Of a stretch of DNA of 64,000 nt, positions 1 through 14,379 are shown piece by piece. Under the pieces are notes generated by a model. That model was not told the DNA's origin, did no database searches, and saw nothing but the letters and a program-made list of their open reading frames with translations. The position numbers and the translations under genes are program-made. Every line of letters begins with the position of its first letter. Positions within the stretch are counted from its first letter, which is position 1. This DNA is from Ichthyophthirius multifiliis (Eukaryota > Ciliophora > Oligohymenophorea > Hymenostomatida), in NCBI RefSeq assembly GCF_000220395.1, contig NW_004086330.1, positions 1 to 64,000 on the forward strand, given 5' to 3'.

Positions 1-1008
1 TTTTTTAAATTATTTTTAAAAAAATACTTTTAAAAATAAAATCAATAATAAATAGGTTCAATAAAAATTTAAATATTTAATTGTTTTTTTTTTAATTGAA
101 TACTATTAAATTTTTAATATATATTTGTTTATAGATATTTTAAAAAAAATATTATAAAAATATAATAATTTGAAATTAATTAATAATAATATTAATAATA
201 AAATAAATTAATAATATTTAATTTTATATTTTTTTATAAAATAATATAATATAAAATAAAATATAAAAAATATATACAAATGAAAATAAATATCTTTATA
301 AATAAAATATAATATTTTCTTTAATTAAAATTATTTATGTATTATAATTTAAAAATTCTAAATTAAATAAATAAAAAAATTACAGTCATATATGGAATCA
401 GATTTTTATAAATAAATTTAATATTTTATTAATAAAAGTTAAGAAATTATATTGATAATAAAATTAAATTTAAAATTATACCTTATAAAAAAAATTACAA
501 ATATATTTTGAAATGAAAATTAAAAGATATTAAATTTAAATTATCTTAATTAATAAATAAATATTATAAATAAAATAATATTTTTATAAAATTAAATATT
601 TTATATATAAATATATATTCATATATATATATATATATATAATTTTATTTATATATTATTTAATTTTCTTATTATTTGTAAATATTTATTTTAAAATAAA
701 TTTATCTTAATTATATTTAAATATAAGTAATAAATATATTTTTTATTATTATTTAGTTTTTCAAAATATATATATTTTTTATATTTTATTATTTCTTAAT
801 TATTTATTTTCTTATATTTTTATCATCAATATAATTTTTGTTATTAATATGTTTCTTTATATTATTATAAATATATTTAATATAATGATAAAATAATATC
901 TCTATTTTTAATTTATATTAATAATATTAAAAATAAATAAATAAAAGATAATTTTATATAAAATTACAAAATTTTACATTTATAATAATTTATTAAAAAA
1001 AATAATAT
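1..1008. other. A/T-rich intergenic region, no gene seen
   Basis: About 1 kb of nearly pure A/T sequence with (TA)n at roughly 627-642. No frame shows the mixed codon composition (GGA, CCT, GAT, GAA, TGG) of the real genes in the window. It probably contains the upstream region of the plus-strand gene that starts at 1009. Confidence 0.6.
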
Positions 1009-1793
1009 ATGTCTCTTTAATAACATACTAACGATTTAATATATCAATTTTCCTTAAATGATAATAAAGTATTTTATAGCGAGTCATCTGAAGAATTTAA
1101 TTCGAATTAAGAAAATCAAATAAAAAAATTATCTGAAAACTTCACATAGTAAGTATCAACTAGTAATATATTAGGATTTGTTCACTATACAAAATGGAGT
1201 GTTAAATATCGCTAATTTTTTGCTTTAGATATGCAAAAAGGTCGTCTTTTATGTTATAAAAAGGAAACCTAAACAAAACCTTCGACATATTTTACATTAA
1301 TAAAAGGTCGTTTCGAAGAACAAGAAGAAGAAGAAGTTGATGAAATTATAAGATTTAGAAATAAAAAAGGACGTAAATTTTTAGTAACACTATTTTCTAA
1401 TAAAAATCCAGGAAAAATACGAGAATTATTGGATATGTGTTTTAATTTAATATTAAAATGTATAAAAAAAATTTAATGATATATATTTATATATAAGTAT
1501 ATATAGCATCAGAAAATGGTTTTTATGTAACATTAGGAAAATGTATAATATATATATAGGGATAGTCATTTAATTTAACAGGAGGAATTATAGTAAATAA
1601 CACTTAAAAATTACATGATTAAGAAAGAAAAAAAATATAAAAACAAAGAAAAAACAAAATAAAAGGTTATATGCCAGTAAAAAATTTATTTTTTAGTGAA
1701 AGTTTTATTTTAAATGAAATATTAAATGCAATAAGCGAATTTATTATTAACCCATTCAAGTGTGAAAACAAAAATAATAATAATAAAAATATT

Positions 1794-1841
<48 letters not shown>

Positions 1842-4469
1842 TATTATAATAGTAATAATATATAATTAAATACAACAATTGGCCTAGTATTTAAACCTAT
1901 AGCCGGCACAATTGATTTGATAGGAAAAAGCAAAGAATAAAAAAACTAAGTAATCCATGAAAATTTATTTAAAGTATACAGGTTGATTAATTAGAAAAAA
2001 AAGAAAAAATAAATATAAAAAGAACTTTAAGAAAGGACAAAAAGAGAATTCGCTTTAGAAATTGATGATGAGTATATGGAGAAAATTCTATAAACTGAAA
2101 ATGAAGTTTTATATTTAAATAAAAATAATATTTTAGGTATTTCTAAATAAGGATTATAAGATTTATAAAAAACTTAAATGAAGGTTAATTTAGAAGATTT
2201 TGATTGCACATAAAAAAATGATGAATAGTATAATAAACTTAAAATAAAAATGAATAAATTGTTAGAATATTATATTGAAAACAGAAAAGAAAAAAGCGAA
2301 GAATATGAAGAAGATATGTATGAATTTATAGTTTTTTAATCTATATAAATAAAAAATATTAATTAACTAAATCAAATATAAAAGAATATAATAAAACCAT
2401 ATAAAATAAGTAATTTTTAATAATTAATATAAATATATATATATATATTAATAATATATATATATATATAAATTTATTATTATATATATATGTTTATTTT
2501 TATATAATTGTCTTTATTTATTTTATTATAAATATTAAAATATATATATGTATATTTATATTATAAATAAATATATTTACATATTTTTTCCATTATATAT
2601 TAATAATATATTAATTTTTTTTTTTTATATTTTATAAATATTATTATTAATTTAAACTAAAAAAAATTTAATAAAATTAATTTTAAAAGTAAATATATAT
2701 TTAAATTATTGATATAGATGATTAATATTTTGAGAAAGAACTTGATGATGTTGGTGAAGAATTAAGTTTAATTTAAAAAAAGAATATTGAAATAATCTAA
2801 TTAGATTAATTTAAAAATAGATAACCGCCATGTTTTTTAGTTAAAGATTCTCCTTTTAAACTTTCATAATCTCCTAATCTTTCAGACAATAACAATTTTA
2901 AAATTTCAAGTGTATAAAAGCATATACTATAGAATATTGATTAAACAGAAAAAGGTTAATTAATAGAATCTGATACTGAAGATGAAAATGTAATTTTAAT
3001 CTTTTTGTCAAGTTGAGTCTTAAAAAAACCAACTTATAACCTCTTAAAGAACAGAAACAAAGTAAAGCTAGTTTCTAACAAATTTATTAGATGAAAAAAA
3101 ACATAATATACTTGAGGAACAAGATAAAAAAAACAACATAGAAGAGTAATAAGAAGATGAAGAAGAAGATGAAGAAGAAGAGGAAGATGAAGAAGATATA
3201 TAAATATTAAAAGCCGCTGATAAAAACGAATATTTTATAGGAAATAAATAAACTTTATAAAAAATATCTGATAATATACCTTTAAATAATAATAATAAAT
3301 AAGAAGAAAGAATAAAAGATGCACATAAAGCAGGAGGGAAAATATGTCCTGATGAAGGAATAGTTAATAATACAAGAAATGTTGGTAAATTTATAATTAA
3401 AGAAATTGGTAGAAAAATTATTTCAGGAGACTTTAATCTTACATAAGTCAGTTTTCCTATAAAAGCTATGATCCCTAAAAGTGCCCTTTAAACAATACTT
3501 TTAGGGTCTTGTCTTTTTCCCGTTTATATAAATAAAGCTGCTAATATTAATGATCTAGTGGAGAGATTTTAAATTAATTATTACAGCCACTTTTGCTAAT
3601 TTTCCTGTTGCCAATACTTTCTTAAAGCCTCTTAATCCAATTTTGGGTGAAACTCTATAAGGAAGCTATATTGATGGAACTAAATTGTATGCTGAATAAA
3701 TTTCTCATCATCCTCCTGTATTAATTAATATATTTTTTATATTTTATTTCACTTTAATATTCTTATAAAATATATAATTTTTTTTTATATAAAATATTTT
3801 ATTTTATATATTTATAAATAAATATTTTAATATATTTATATATTTTTATATATGTATATTTTACATTTTTATATTTTAGGTCTCATATTTTCTTGTTACA
3901 GGTCCTAATAATTTTTATAAATTTTATGGATATTATTTATATGAAGCTAAAGCTGGCTGGAATTCTTTAACTCTGAAAAATAAAGGAAAAAGATGTCTTA
4001 TTTTTAAAGATGGATAAACTATTAAATATAATTTTGGTTATGAATATTATAGTGGGACATTTATGGGAACTATGAAAACTGAAACTTTAGGTTCTATTGA
4101 ATTTACGGATGTTTAAAATAAAATATCAGCAATAATTAATATAGGAAAAGTAAAAAAAAACCTTCAGATTATATATCAGGAGAAATTAAAGTTAATGGCA
4201 AAACAGTTTCTAATTGCTATGGATCATATTTAGGTTTCATTGAATTTGATGGAAAAAAATATTGGGACTTTAGAGATATTTTACCTGTTTAAATTAATAT
4301 AATTGATTCTGAGTTAAGTAGTGATCATTCGAAAAGAAAAGATAAATAATACTTATTGGCAGGAGACTTAAAAAAAGCTTAAAATGAAAAAGAAAAAGGA
4401 GAAGAAATTTAAAGAAATGATGCAAAATTAAGAAAAAAGTTTATGGAAAGAAATAATAAAAATAAATGA
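1009..4469 (+). CDS. oxysterol-binding-protein-related protein (ORP), PH domain plus ORD lipid-transfer domain
   Basis: Predicted lipid-transfer protein. The N-terminus starts MSLQQHTNDL and contains a PH-like domain (KYRQFFALDMQKGRLLCYK). An Asn run and a segment FKPIAGTIDLIGKS follow. After a 308-nt intron (2410-2717) come an acidic stretch and a C-terminal OSBP domain with the family signature AEQISHHPP, preceded by FPIKAMIPKSALQTI and PLNPILGE and followed by VTGPNNFYKFYGYYLYEA. In the ORP family this domain binds sterol or phosphoinositide and exchanges lipids at membrane contacts. Other introns: 1439-1506 and 3718-3879, the latter right after the HHPP codons. Stop TGA 4467-4469. The frame breaks by one base near 3000-3010, 3577-3583 and in an A9 run at 4152-4160; conserved protein continues on both sides each time, so sequencing error is likely, a decaying gene possible. 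Confidence 0.9.
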
Positions 4470-4610
4470 TGTAAAGAAATATAAAAAAAATATAAATATA
4501 TATATATATATAAAAATATATATTTATATATTAATATATATATTTATTTATATATTTATATATATAAATATATACATTTATAATTTTATCTAACTAAAAC
4601 ATTCTTTTTT

Positions 4611-5816
4611 TCAATTGTCATTTAACATATCTACAATAGATTTAGACACTTATTCCCCATAGAACTATGTTATTTATTTTTTATTAAGAAAATTAAGCTG
4701 TGTTGTTTTTATTCCTACAATTGAATTCACATTAAATTTTGTTTCAAATTCAATTTCATAATCATTTAAGCATTCAACATAAAATTACAAATTATTTTCA
4801 TAAAACTAACTATCACAAATTTATTAGGAAAAGCTAATTTTTTAACTTTCAGTGTTTATAATTTCTAGATTTTATCCGCAATCGCATATTGTTTATACTA
4901 TAATTCTTTATTTTTTGAAATCTACATTAAGTACTTATGAAAGTAATTTTTATTACTATTATATATTCCAACTAAAAGTGGATTATAATTAACTTTCTTA
5001 ATTATAAATTAATATCTCTGGTTCTTATTATTTCATGTTAAACCAAAACGCAATATCATATTCTTTTTCCCAATTAGTAATACTTATAAGAACCCCGCTT
5101 ATTTATAATTCCAAAACTATAACTTATAAAGGTGATTCGCATTTTAATATATTCCATATATGGAATTTCATTGTACTTTTTTCATAAAATACATTAGAGC
5201 AAATTACTAATTTATCCCTTTCGTCTAGTTTTTCTATTATTTTTTCTCCCTATCCTTATTCTATGTTTATTATTATTTATTATATTTTATAATTTTTTCC
5301 CTATTATTCATCTTATGTTGAATATGCCGTTAATATTAATTCTTAAATATTAACCATATTATCATTTCTTTGTTTTTTTTCACATAAAACAACTATTTTA
5401 CTCTCACTGAATGAGTATAATTGGCTATCATTTACAACGTCAGTTATAAAATCTTCATTTTTTCGCAAGTTTTCAGGTACACATTATATTGTAGGAGCTT
5501 ATATTTAAAAATAATCTATAAACTATTGCTATTATAAATTAAATAAAACTAATTTTTATGCACTTTATTAATAAAAAACAAATAACTAATCATCAATATT
5601 ACAATATTTTTCAGGATAATATTAAAATGTTCCTTAACTAATTTAATTATTATATTTTACATCTTATAAAATATAATTAGAATATGATTAATCTTTTTAC
5701 TTATATATTAATAATAATTTGTAGTTATGTAAAGGTATTATGTGTTTTTGTGTATCTCCTTTAAATTAATGCTAAATACTTATTTATTTTTACGATATTC
5801 GATATTATTTGGACAT
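4611..5816 (-). CDS. hypothetical protein, 401 aa, uninterrupted
   Basis: A single open frame without introns or frame breaks, from ATG (MSKQYRISQKQ) to TGA, read with TAA/TAG as Gln. I do not recognise the family. Several blocks of alternating hydrophobic strands, for example VICSNVFYEKSTMKFHIWNI and VLELQISGVLISITNW, resemble beta-propeller (WD40-like) blades, but canonical GH...WD spacing is not visible, so this is only a guess. Cysteines cluster near residue 330 (TICDCG). There is no signal peptide or membrane helix. It is convergent with the ORP gene, with 141 bp between the two stop codons. Confidence 0.7.
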
Positions 5817-6090
5817 ATTTTTTTATTTTATTTACAAAATAAAATTAAATATAAATTTATATATCTTTTTTATAAAAAATAATAAATTATTAATTATACT
5901 ATACTAATTACATATAAATATAAATAAAAAAAAACATCATATATATATAACTATTAATAAAACTTTTTAAATAAGAAAATTTATTATAAGAATATTTTAT
6001 TTATTTATTTTGAATAATAATATACTTTCTATTTTAGATAAAAAGTAATCTTTTATTTTTATATTTATTTTATTTTATTTTTGAAATAGA

Positions 6091-6121
<31 letters not shown>

Positions 6122-6963
6122 TTTATATTAAAAATAAAAATATCTAATAAATTTTTCTATAGGACAAATACACTGATTATTTAAAATTAAAAGGTAAAAT
6201 CTAAATTTAAGTTTAAGAATTTGTTGAAATATATAAACAAGTAATAAATACTTTAAATAATAAAATCAAATAATATTAATAATAGTTATAATAATTTTAT
6301 TAATTAAAATAAAAAACAGCAAACATTTTATACTATAAGATATTAAAAATAGAAATAAAAAAACTAATATAATATAATGAAAAAATATTAATTAATAATC
6401 AAAGTTTTTTTTAAATTAATCTCTGTCTTTAAATTAATTTTAAAAATATAAAAATTTATAAAAAATATCGTATAAAATGAATTAATATATATGTAAAAAA
6501 ATTATTTTATTAATTATAAATTAGTATATTTAAATAAGAAAAAATTATAATATACAAATATAATTTTTTTTAAAAATAATGAACAACCAGCTGGCTGGAA
6601 AATGTAATATTCGGTAAGATATTTTAAAAAATTAAAATAAATAGAATTATTTTTTGATTTAAATGATTTAGAAATATAAATTTATTTATGGAAAATTCTA
6701 AATTTAATTATAATGTATTCATTTAATTATTGTATTTTATTAAAATATAATTATAAAATAGGAACAGAAAATAAAAAAAATATCATAAGAAGATTTATAA
6801 AACTATTAAAATTATTTAAAAAAAAAAAATTTAAATTAAATAATTAATAGAAATTATATTTTTTATAAAGATGATTAAATGAATAAAATATTTAGAAAGT
6901 AATTTAACATTAAAATTTCTTTTTTTTTTCTTTATTTATAATTTTATTATCATTTGATTTTAT

Positions 6964-7007
<44 letters not shown>

Positions 7008-7255
7008 AAATATTAAAGAAAGTCTATATTAATAAATTAATTTTATACATTTTAAATAAATATTTTTAACTTATAGATTAATTCTAATTTTAGTATTAAT
7101 TTTATAATTAAAAAATAAATATATATATATATATATATAACTTTATAAGTGATAAATATAAAAAAAATAATAAAGGTAGATATAATAATATTATTTATAT
7201 ATATATATATAAATTATTCTATTAATAAATTATTTATTAATATTTTATTTAAAAT
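5817..7255. other. intergenic region with a possible short coding segment
   Basis: Mostly A/T runs with (TA)n near 6100-6122, 6970-7005 and 7120-7140. Plus-strand 6162-6480 stays open for 106 codons, begins DKYTDYLKLKGKIQIQVQEF after a plausible AG splice acceptor and ends at TGA 6478-6480; no upstream first exon was found. At 6578 an ATG begins MNNQLAGKCNIR with unusually G/C-rich codons, then loses coding character, possibly at a GTAAGA splice donor. Neither is strong enough for a gene call, because TGA is rare in this composition and chance open frames are long. Confidence 0.35.
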
Positions 7256-7350
7256 TCATTTGAAAAAATGTTTCATATTTATATTGTGTTATCTTGATTA
7301 AGTATTCATTAAATATCTTTTCATAATACCTTTTTATACAGCTTATTTTT

Positions 7351-7395
<45 letters not shown>

Positions 7396-8911
7396 TGATA
7401 ATATATATATTTTAAAAATATTAAATTACTTAATTAATAGTTTCTACAGCTAATTAATTTAGACTTTAAATATATTTATCTTATAAAAATAATTTAGGAA
7501 GTAAATTAAAATTATTTTTATTATTATCTCTAGTATAGTTTGAACTTTATCTTCTATACACACTTTAATTACATCTTAAAGGTATTTTATTTCTTGGATA
7601 TAATTATTCTATATTTGATAATACTAATATTTAAGAAACTTTCAAACAATATTATCTTTCATTTGAAATATCGTTTAAATTATTATTTTTTAATGAAATT
7701 TTTCTTCTTTAACCAATATTTTCTTAATTTTGATTTATTTAGCAAACTCTATTTTATTAAAAATAATTCTTTAAGTTTTTATTATATTTAATATATTAAG
7801 AACTATTGCATTTTAACAACAAAAATTTCAAAAACATACAACACTTCGCCTTTTATATAAAGTCCTACATTTTCTATACACAAAAAATCTTCTCATTTAG
7901 TGTTAAAGGAATTTTATCTTCACTTCTCATTGTCGTAAAAGGATGTTATAGTACTTATATTGCTGAATATCTCTAAGTTGGATTAAAATCCAGTAATTTT
8001 TCAATCAAATTCTATACTATTTTCGAAAAATGATCAGGATATCTTAACACTAATTATTCTTTGTTTATTAATTTATTTTTGAAACTGTCTGAATTATCTT
8101 TTTTCGGATCATAAAAAGGATGATTACCTTAATCTAGCAAATTATAAATAATAATTCCACAACTCCAAAGATCGATTTATTTAGAATATGCGCAAGAAAC
8201 GAAGAATTCTGGTGCCATATATAATAAAGTTCCACATTATTAAGTATAAGCATTTGTATTCCAAAAACAGAAAACCGAACTTAAACCAAAATCTGCAATT
8301 TTAATATTTTATAAATCATTCAAATCATTAATTAAAATATTATCTTTTTTTATTTTTATTTTTGTAAACAAAAAAAAAGTGCATGAATTTATATAAATAT
8401 TTTAAATTAAAATAAAAACCTGGTTTTAAATCTCTGTGTATAATATTTTAAGAATGCATATAAGCTAAACCTTCTATAATAGATTTAGTTATTAAAGAAA
8501 CTTCGGTTTCAGTAAATTTAATATTTTATTTTTTTCTTTATTTGATTTAATAATTTAATGACCCTCCTTTGGCAAGTTCCATACCGATTAATATTTTTGT
8601 TTTTGTTTCTATTAATTTCTTAAATTTTATAATATTTTTATGATTTAATTTTTAGAGTATTATGGCTTCTTATTTTATTTTTTATATACTTTATTCTGAC
8701 ATTCGTTTTTTGTTAATTATCTTTTTTTTTTTCTTTTTTTTTATTATTATTATTTTACTTTCACTGCTATTTCTTCTTCTGTTTATTAGTCAATAGCTTA
8801 TATTACTTTTCCAAATGAGCCTTATCCTAATACTTTTATAGCAATAAAATAGGAGGAAAAGTTTTAAAATGTGTCATCTCCTTAGTTTAATTATTATTCT
8901 AATTATTACAT
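7256..8911 (-). CDS. Ser/Thr protein kinase, CAMK-like, apparently active
   Basis: Predicted cytosolic protein kinase with the catalytic domain at the N-terminus and a basic, Asn-rich tail. All landmarks are present: glycine loop LGQGSFGKV, AVKII lysine, HRDLKPDNIL catalytic loop, IADFGLSS, activation segment ending MAPEFF, and DLWSCGIIIYNLL. The start MQQLEQQLNQGD lies 16 residues before the domain. A 37-nt intron falls directly after the AVK codons, a second interrupts the catalytic loop (CCAG|AT) and a third (TA-rich, near 7369-7430) lies in the tail. The last exon ends MKHFFK then TGA at 7256-7258. No frame breaks. Subfamily is uncertain; the layout (SLNYQIKQRKKQNIKFTETE) suggests a CDPK/CAMK-type kinase without visible EF-hands. 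Confidence 0.9.
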
Positions 8912-9559
8912 AGTTTTTTTATTTTCTTATGTAAATAAAAAGAAAAATTTGTATTTACTTTTAATATTTATTTTTATATATAAATTATAATTTTATTATT
9001 TATAATAAAATTTATATTATTTTTATTTCTATTTTAAATTTTATTTTTTTAATTTATTTTTAAATAAATTGTATTTAATGTTTCAAAGCTATAAAAATAA
9101 AAAAAAATGTATTGTTTTTTAGTTTATTAATTAATGTAATTTAATTTTTATTTTTTTAGTTATAACAATCAATAGAAAAAAAAATATATTGAAATATAAC
9201 TTTTTTTATAAATATATATATTTAATTTTAATGCTTTATTTATTTACAAATTAAAAAAAATCTATTATATAATAAACAAATGTTAATATACTTAATTTTA
9301 ACTATACATATTATCAATTATCTTATTATTTATGATAGTTTTTTTTTTTTTTTAATTAATTAATTTCTTAATATAAAAAACTAAAATATAATATATTAAA
9401 TTTATAAAAAAATAAATAGAAATAATATTTTTTTAAACATTAATTATTATCAGCTTAAAATTTTAATAAAATAAACATTAATAGTATTTTAATATATATA
9501 TAATTAAATTTTTTTTTTTTTTTTAAAAAAAAAAAAGTTTTATTAAATAAATTAAAAAT
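8912..9559. other. intergenic region between divergent genes
   Basis: About 650 bp of A/T sequence between the divergent starts of the kinase (minus) and the EF-hand gene (plus); it must hold both upstream regions. Long T tracts occur near 9339-9354 and 9510-9525. No coding frame or structured element is seen. Confidence 0.5.
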
Positions 9560-12500
9560 ATGTATAAAAACTTAATGGAAGAATAATAATCCAAAATAAC
9601 AAATAATAAATTAAATATAAATAATAAATTTATCTCAGAAAAATTGCTAGAAAATAAAAATTAGCCTAATCTTCCTATAAAAAGATTTTATAATTAATAA
9701 GAGACAATTAAAAAACAATAAACTAGTATTCAATAGTTTCAATAAACGAATGACTAATTTTATTAATTAAAATAATTAAGTCGATCATAAAAGCTTAGTT
9801 CTAGTACATTATAAAATATTATCCATTAGAAATTCGAAACAACTCAAAAAGATGACATAAGTAATATAAAAAATTTTGAACTGTATAAAATAGCTTAGAA
9901 CAATAAAAATAATAACAAACTAAACAGTTAATAATAAAAAATCGTTTCTAAAAGCAATGCAAGAAATAGTTTTATGAAAATACCTTAGACATAAACTTCA
10001 ATATAATAAAAATATTCTGATTTTGAAACTTTATAGCCTAATATTTTATATGAAAAGGCAAATAGAACTTCTTATTTTACATAAAATTTATCTTAAATAA
10101 GAAATCAAGAAAAAAGCTTGATTACAGAATAAAATATAAAGATAGATAAACCTAATCAAATAATAATAAAAGTAAATCAATAAATAGCTAATGATTTAGA
10201 CCTAATTAAATAATATTAAATAAATAATTAAAAATTCACAAAAAATTTTAATGAATAACAAAATAATAACTAATTAACGGATTACTCAAATAAATCTAAA
10301 TCATTAATTTATACAATAGAATATTACTAATAAAGTATAAAAAAAGAAATTAATTCTGCCTTTTCAGAAGCTCCTGCTACAAGAAACGATGTTATTTCAT
10401 TATAAAAATGGTTAGATATTAATTTAAAAGAAATCGATAAAATACAAGATGGTACTAAAGCTTAATGCTTTTATAATGCTTTAAATGCTTGTAAAAAAGA
10501 ATTATTAAGATAAATTGCTTTTGATTGTTAGGAAAGAGAAGAATTATTAAAATAAGTTTAAATCTATATTATTATTTTTATTATTATTTAATTTTAATTA
10601 TTATAAAAAGTTGATATAATATTCAATTGTTGGGTATTAAGGTTAAACAGTTATTTAAAATTCATTAAAGGATAACTTAAAAATGAGAAGTTAGTAAATT
10701 AATTTATAAAAATATAATGATAATATATTCTAATCGAAAGAATTATTAATTGCAGAATTAATAAATTTAGTAGGATAATTAAATTAAAAAATAAATGAAT
10801 AATAAAGTAATATTGATAATTAAGATAATTTAATGAAAGATTTAAGAAATCAAATTATTAAATCGAAAGAAATAGTCTAGTTTGTAAATAATTAAAAAGA
10901 TAATGGAGTTAATGAAAATTAAAAATTAAAATAGAAAATATAAAAATTATAATAAAAAATTGTAAAATTAAATAATAATGCTAATATTAATAATTAAAAA
11001 TATATCCGAAGTAAAAAAAAACTGGGAGTATTAAAATAAACTTATAAACTTAGAATTCTAAAAATTCTTTAAATTCCGAGTATATAGATATATTTATAAA
11101 TAAATATTTATTATATGATAAAAAAAAAAAGCATATTTAATTCTGAAGTAGGTGAAAAAAATGATAATTCATCACTGAATTTAAGTATAGAAAAATTAAA
11201 TTACATAGCATTTAATAATGCATATGATTAAAAAAAGTAGGAATGTTAGTAAACATAAACAGGTTATTCTTTGATAATGGAAAATCGTCTAAATTTAAAA
11301 GGGACCAAAAATATATAAACGGAATTAAACTCTATATTGAATTTTTAATATGATTCAATTTTATAAAATTAAGAAAGTTTAAATACATTTATAGAACAAA
11401 ATAATAAATTAGAATAAGCATTGAAATTTTAGGAAAAAAAAGGGCAAATAACGAGTGATATAAAAATAAATATAACATCCTCAAAAATACGTTGTTCGTC
11501 TGAAAATTTAGATTTACCCGAAGAATTTAATTCTGGTTTGACAAAAAAATATTAAGTTATAATGGATAAATTAAACTCTAATTAAAACAGTATTAGCAAT
11601 TCAATAGCAGATATAAATATGTCAGATGACGAAAGTAATGATCCATAAATGGAAGAATTTAAAAAATAACGCAAAAAAATTTTTTTAAAGGAAGTTAAAA
11701 AATCAACATAAAAATAATAAGACTAACAAAAAGTAAAAATATAAAAAAATAATAAAAAATAACAAAAAATAGATATAATTATTAGATTAAGAACAAAATA
11801 CAATGGGAAAATAATTAGTAGATAAAGTAATAAAAAATAAATATCATAAATTTATTAATTTTATGCCTTTACCTACTTTATTGAAAGAAATTAATTTAAT
11901 ATACCTAGACAGAATGAATATGGTAAATGATAATAATTTAATAAAAGAATATGAATTTAGTAATTTCACATATTATTTTTTAACAAAATTATGTGGCCTA
12001 AAAGCTGTTGTAGATTAAAATTTACAATTTTTCTTCTTTCAATTAAAAAACATATAGCCATTTTAAGAGTTAATTTATTTGCAAGATTCCTAGGTTTATT
12101 TGAAAATAAAACTGACTAATTTTACATTAGATGAGTTAAATAAATACATAGAAGTATTAAATTACGTCCAAAACATATCTACAGTAGGATAACCGCCATG
12201 TCCTTATGAAAATGAGATTAATTTTATGGTCCCATTTATTCGAATAATGGCTTATGTGAGTAACTTTGTAGATACAGAATGTCGGAATCAGAAAATAGTA
12301 TATTCAAGAAAGAAATAGAAGTACTAAAGAAAACAATACGGTACATTCTGCAGGAATAATAGACTTTGATGAAGTATTAAACATAATGATACTAAAATAC
12401 AGGTAACTAGTAAATCGTGCTAAAGTTTATGTCATAAATGCTTTCGCGGCTTGTGATTTAGATGGAAATGGTGTTTGTAATTTGTAAGAATTTCTCATTT

Positions 12501-13212
12501 TAAATAAACATATAGAACCTGATATTTATGATGAAGATATTTTAAGTTAAATTTTTGAAAATAACGCAGATATAGTAAATGATGAAGGAATAAAAAATTT
12601 AACTTTCGATAAATTTGCAGTTGTTTGTGTAGAATATAATTTGTTTACAGATGAAGCTTAAGACGAATTTTTGGGAATTAAACATAAAAGAGAAATTGAT
12701 TTTAAAATGGAACAACTTAAAGTTGATTGGGAAATAATGTTAAAAAATCAAATATAAGATATGTTTAATAAACTTTAAAATATTTCTAAAGACCAATTAC
12801 TTAAATGGAATTAAATTATTGAAGTTTTAGATTAATAAATTTAAAAATCAACACCATAAGAATATAAGCATTTACTTTTGGCTTATAAAATATTAGAAAA
12901 AGAAGCCAAAAACCTCTTTTAATTAGAAGAAGACCTTAAATAAGATGAAATTCTCCTTAATTAATATCATGAAAAACATCTTAAATAAAGAAATAGATTA
13001 TAAAGTGATACAAAAAATAATAGCATTGTTTTAATTAAAAAAAATAATAAAATTAATATATAAAAGAAAAAAAAAGTAATAGCTAATAATAATTTACTCA
13101 ATATTCCAATAATGACTGGATACAATAATATAAGTAACATACAAAGTGTCATTAATAGAAAAAAAAAAAAACAAATTGATGCTAGCTAAATTTCTAATAA
13201 AAACAATTGTTA

Positions 13213-13271
<59 letters not shown>

Positions 13272-13324
13272 GTATTAATAATATTGATCATAATAATAAT
13301 GACAAAATTAATAATATAGAATGA
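9560..13324 (+). CDS. large coiled-coil protein with an EF-hand, Gln/Asn-rich
   Basis: A long Gln- and Asn-rich protein, start MYKNLMEEQQSK, stop TGA 13322-13324, with an intron of about 55 nt near 10557-10610. The middle is coiled coil (IQNSLKDNLKMRSQQINL, SKELLIAELINLVGQLNQK). The C-terminal third has a canonical EF-hand loop, CDLDGNGVCNLQEF, with Asp, Asp, Asn and Glu ligands in the usual places, followed by helices (YDEDILSQIFENNADI) and a poly-Asn stretch encoded by (AAT)n near 13215-13275. Calcium binding is likely. The frame shifts by one base near 11007-11015 (A9), 11120-11130 (A11), 11690-11790 and 12300-12330, always with coding-like protein on both sides. A ciliary or cytoskeletal role is plausible but not shown; I do not recognise the specific family. 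Confidence 0.7.
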
Positions 13325-14379
13325 GATATATAATTATATATAAAATTATATATGTTATATAATTATAATTTATATCTAATTTAAATATATATATATATAT
13401 ACATTAACATATTTTATATATTTATTTTATTTTTATATAATTAGCTAGAATTTATTGGCATTTTCTTACAATTAAAAATATTTAATAAAAAAAAAAAAAA
13501 AATTATTAAGTTTATAATTAAGCATAACATAAGAGAGAAATTCTTTAATAAAAAAATAAATATTGAAGACATAAAATTTCACTCATAAATTTTTTTAACA
13601 AAAAATTAAAAAACAGAATTATTTTATTTATACTACTCCCTAATTATTATTTTAAATTAGTTAAATTATATATTTAACTTATAAAATAAAGTCATAAAAC
13701 ATAATAAGGTTATATTAAATTTAAAAAAAATATTTAAAATAAACTAAATTATATGAAAAGATAAAAAAAAATCATAAATTCCTTATTTTATAAATAAAAT
13801 GTGAATTTTTAAATTTAAATAATTTAAATATTACACTTATTATTAGAAATAATTTATTAATATGAAAAATTTCAAGAAATATATATAAATTGCTTTCCTA
13901 TTAGACTTTAAAAAAATTAAAGTAGGTTTTATATAAAATAAAAATATTTTATTTATTTTTATGAGAAGAAAAATAAAAAAATCTTTATTAAATAAATTAA
14001 AAATAATAATAAAAAAATATTAATATGCAAAATTTTAATTACATATATACTAAACTGAAACTGTATAATATTTTTCTTAATAAAAATAATACAATTTTAA
14101 TTAAAATTAAAATATTTAAATTTACATAATTATATTTATATAATTAATTAAAAATAAATAATTCATTTTATATTAAAGTTTCTTCTATATAATAATGAAA
14201 AATATTAGAATTCAATATTAATTAATATAAAATAAATTTTAATATTAAACATATAATTTTACATAATTAATAAAAATAATTAACCGATATATGGATATAA
14301 AAATTTAATTTAATAAAATACTTTATAAGAAAAAAGAAAATATTTTTTTTTTTTTTATAGAAATAATAAAACTTATTTA

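Noticed and set aside
1671-1865. Short ORF MPVKNLFFSESF... with poly-Asn
   Set aside because: Internal part of the ORP gene; it ends only at a TAA that codes Gln here.
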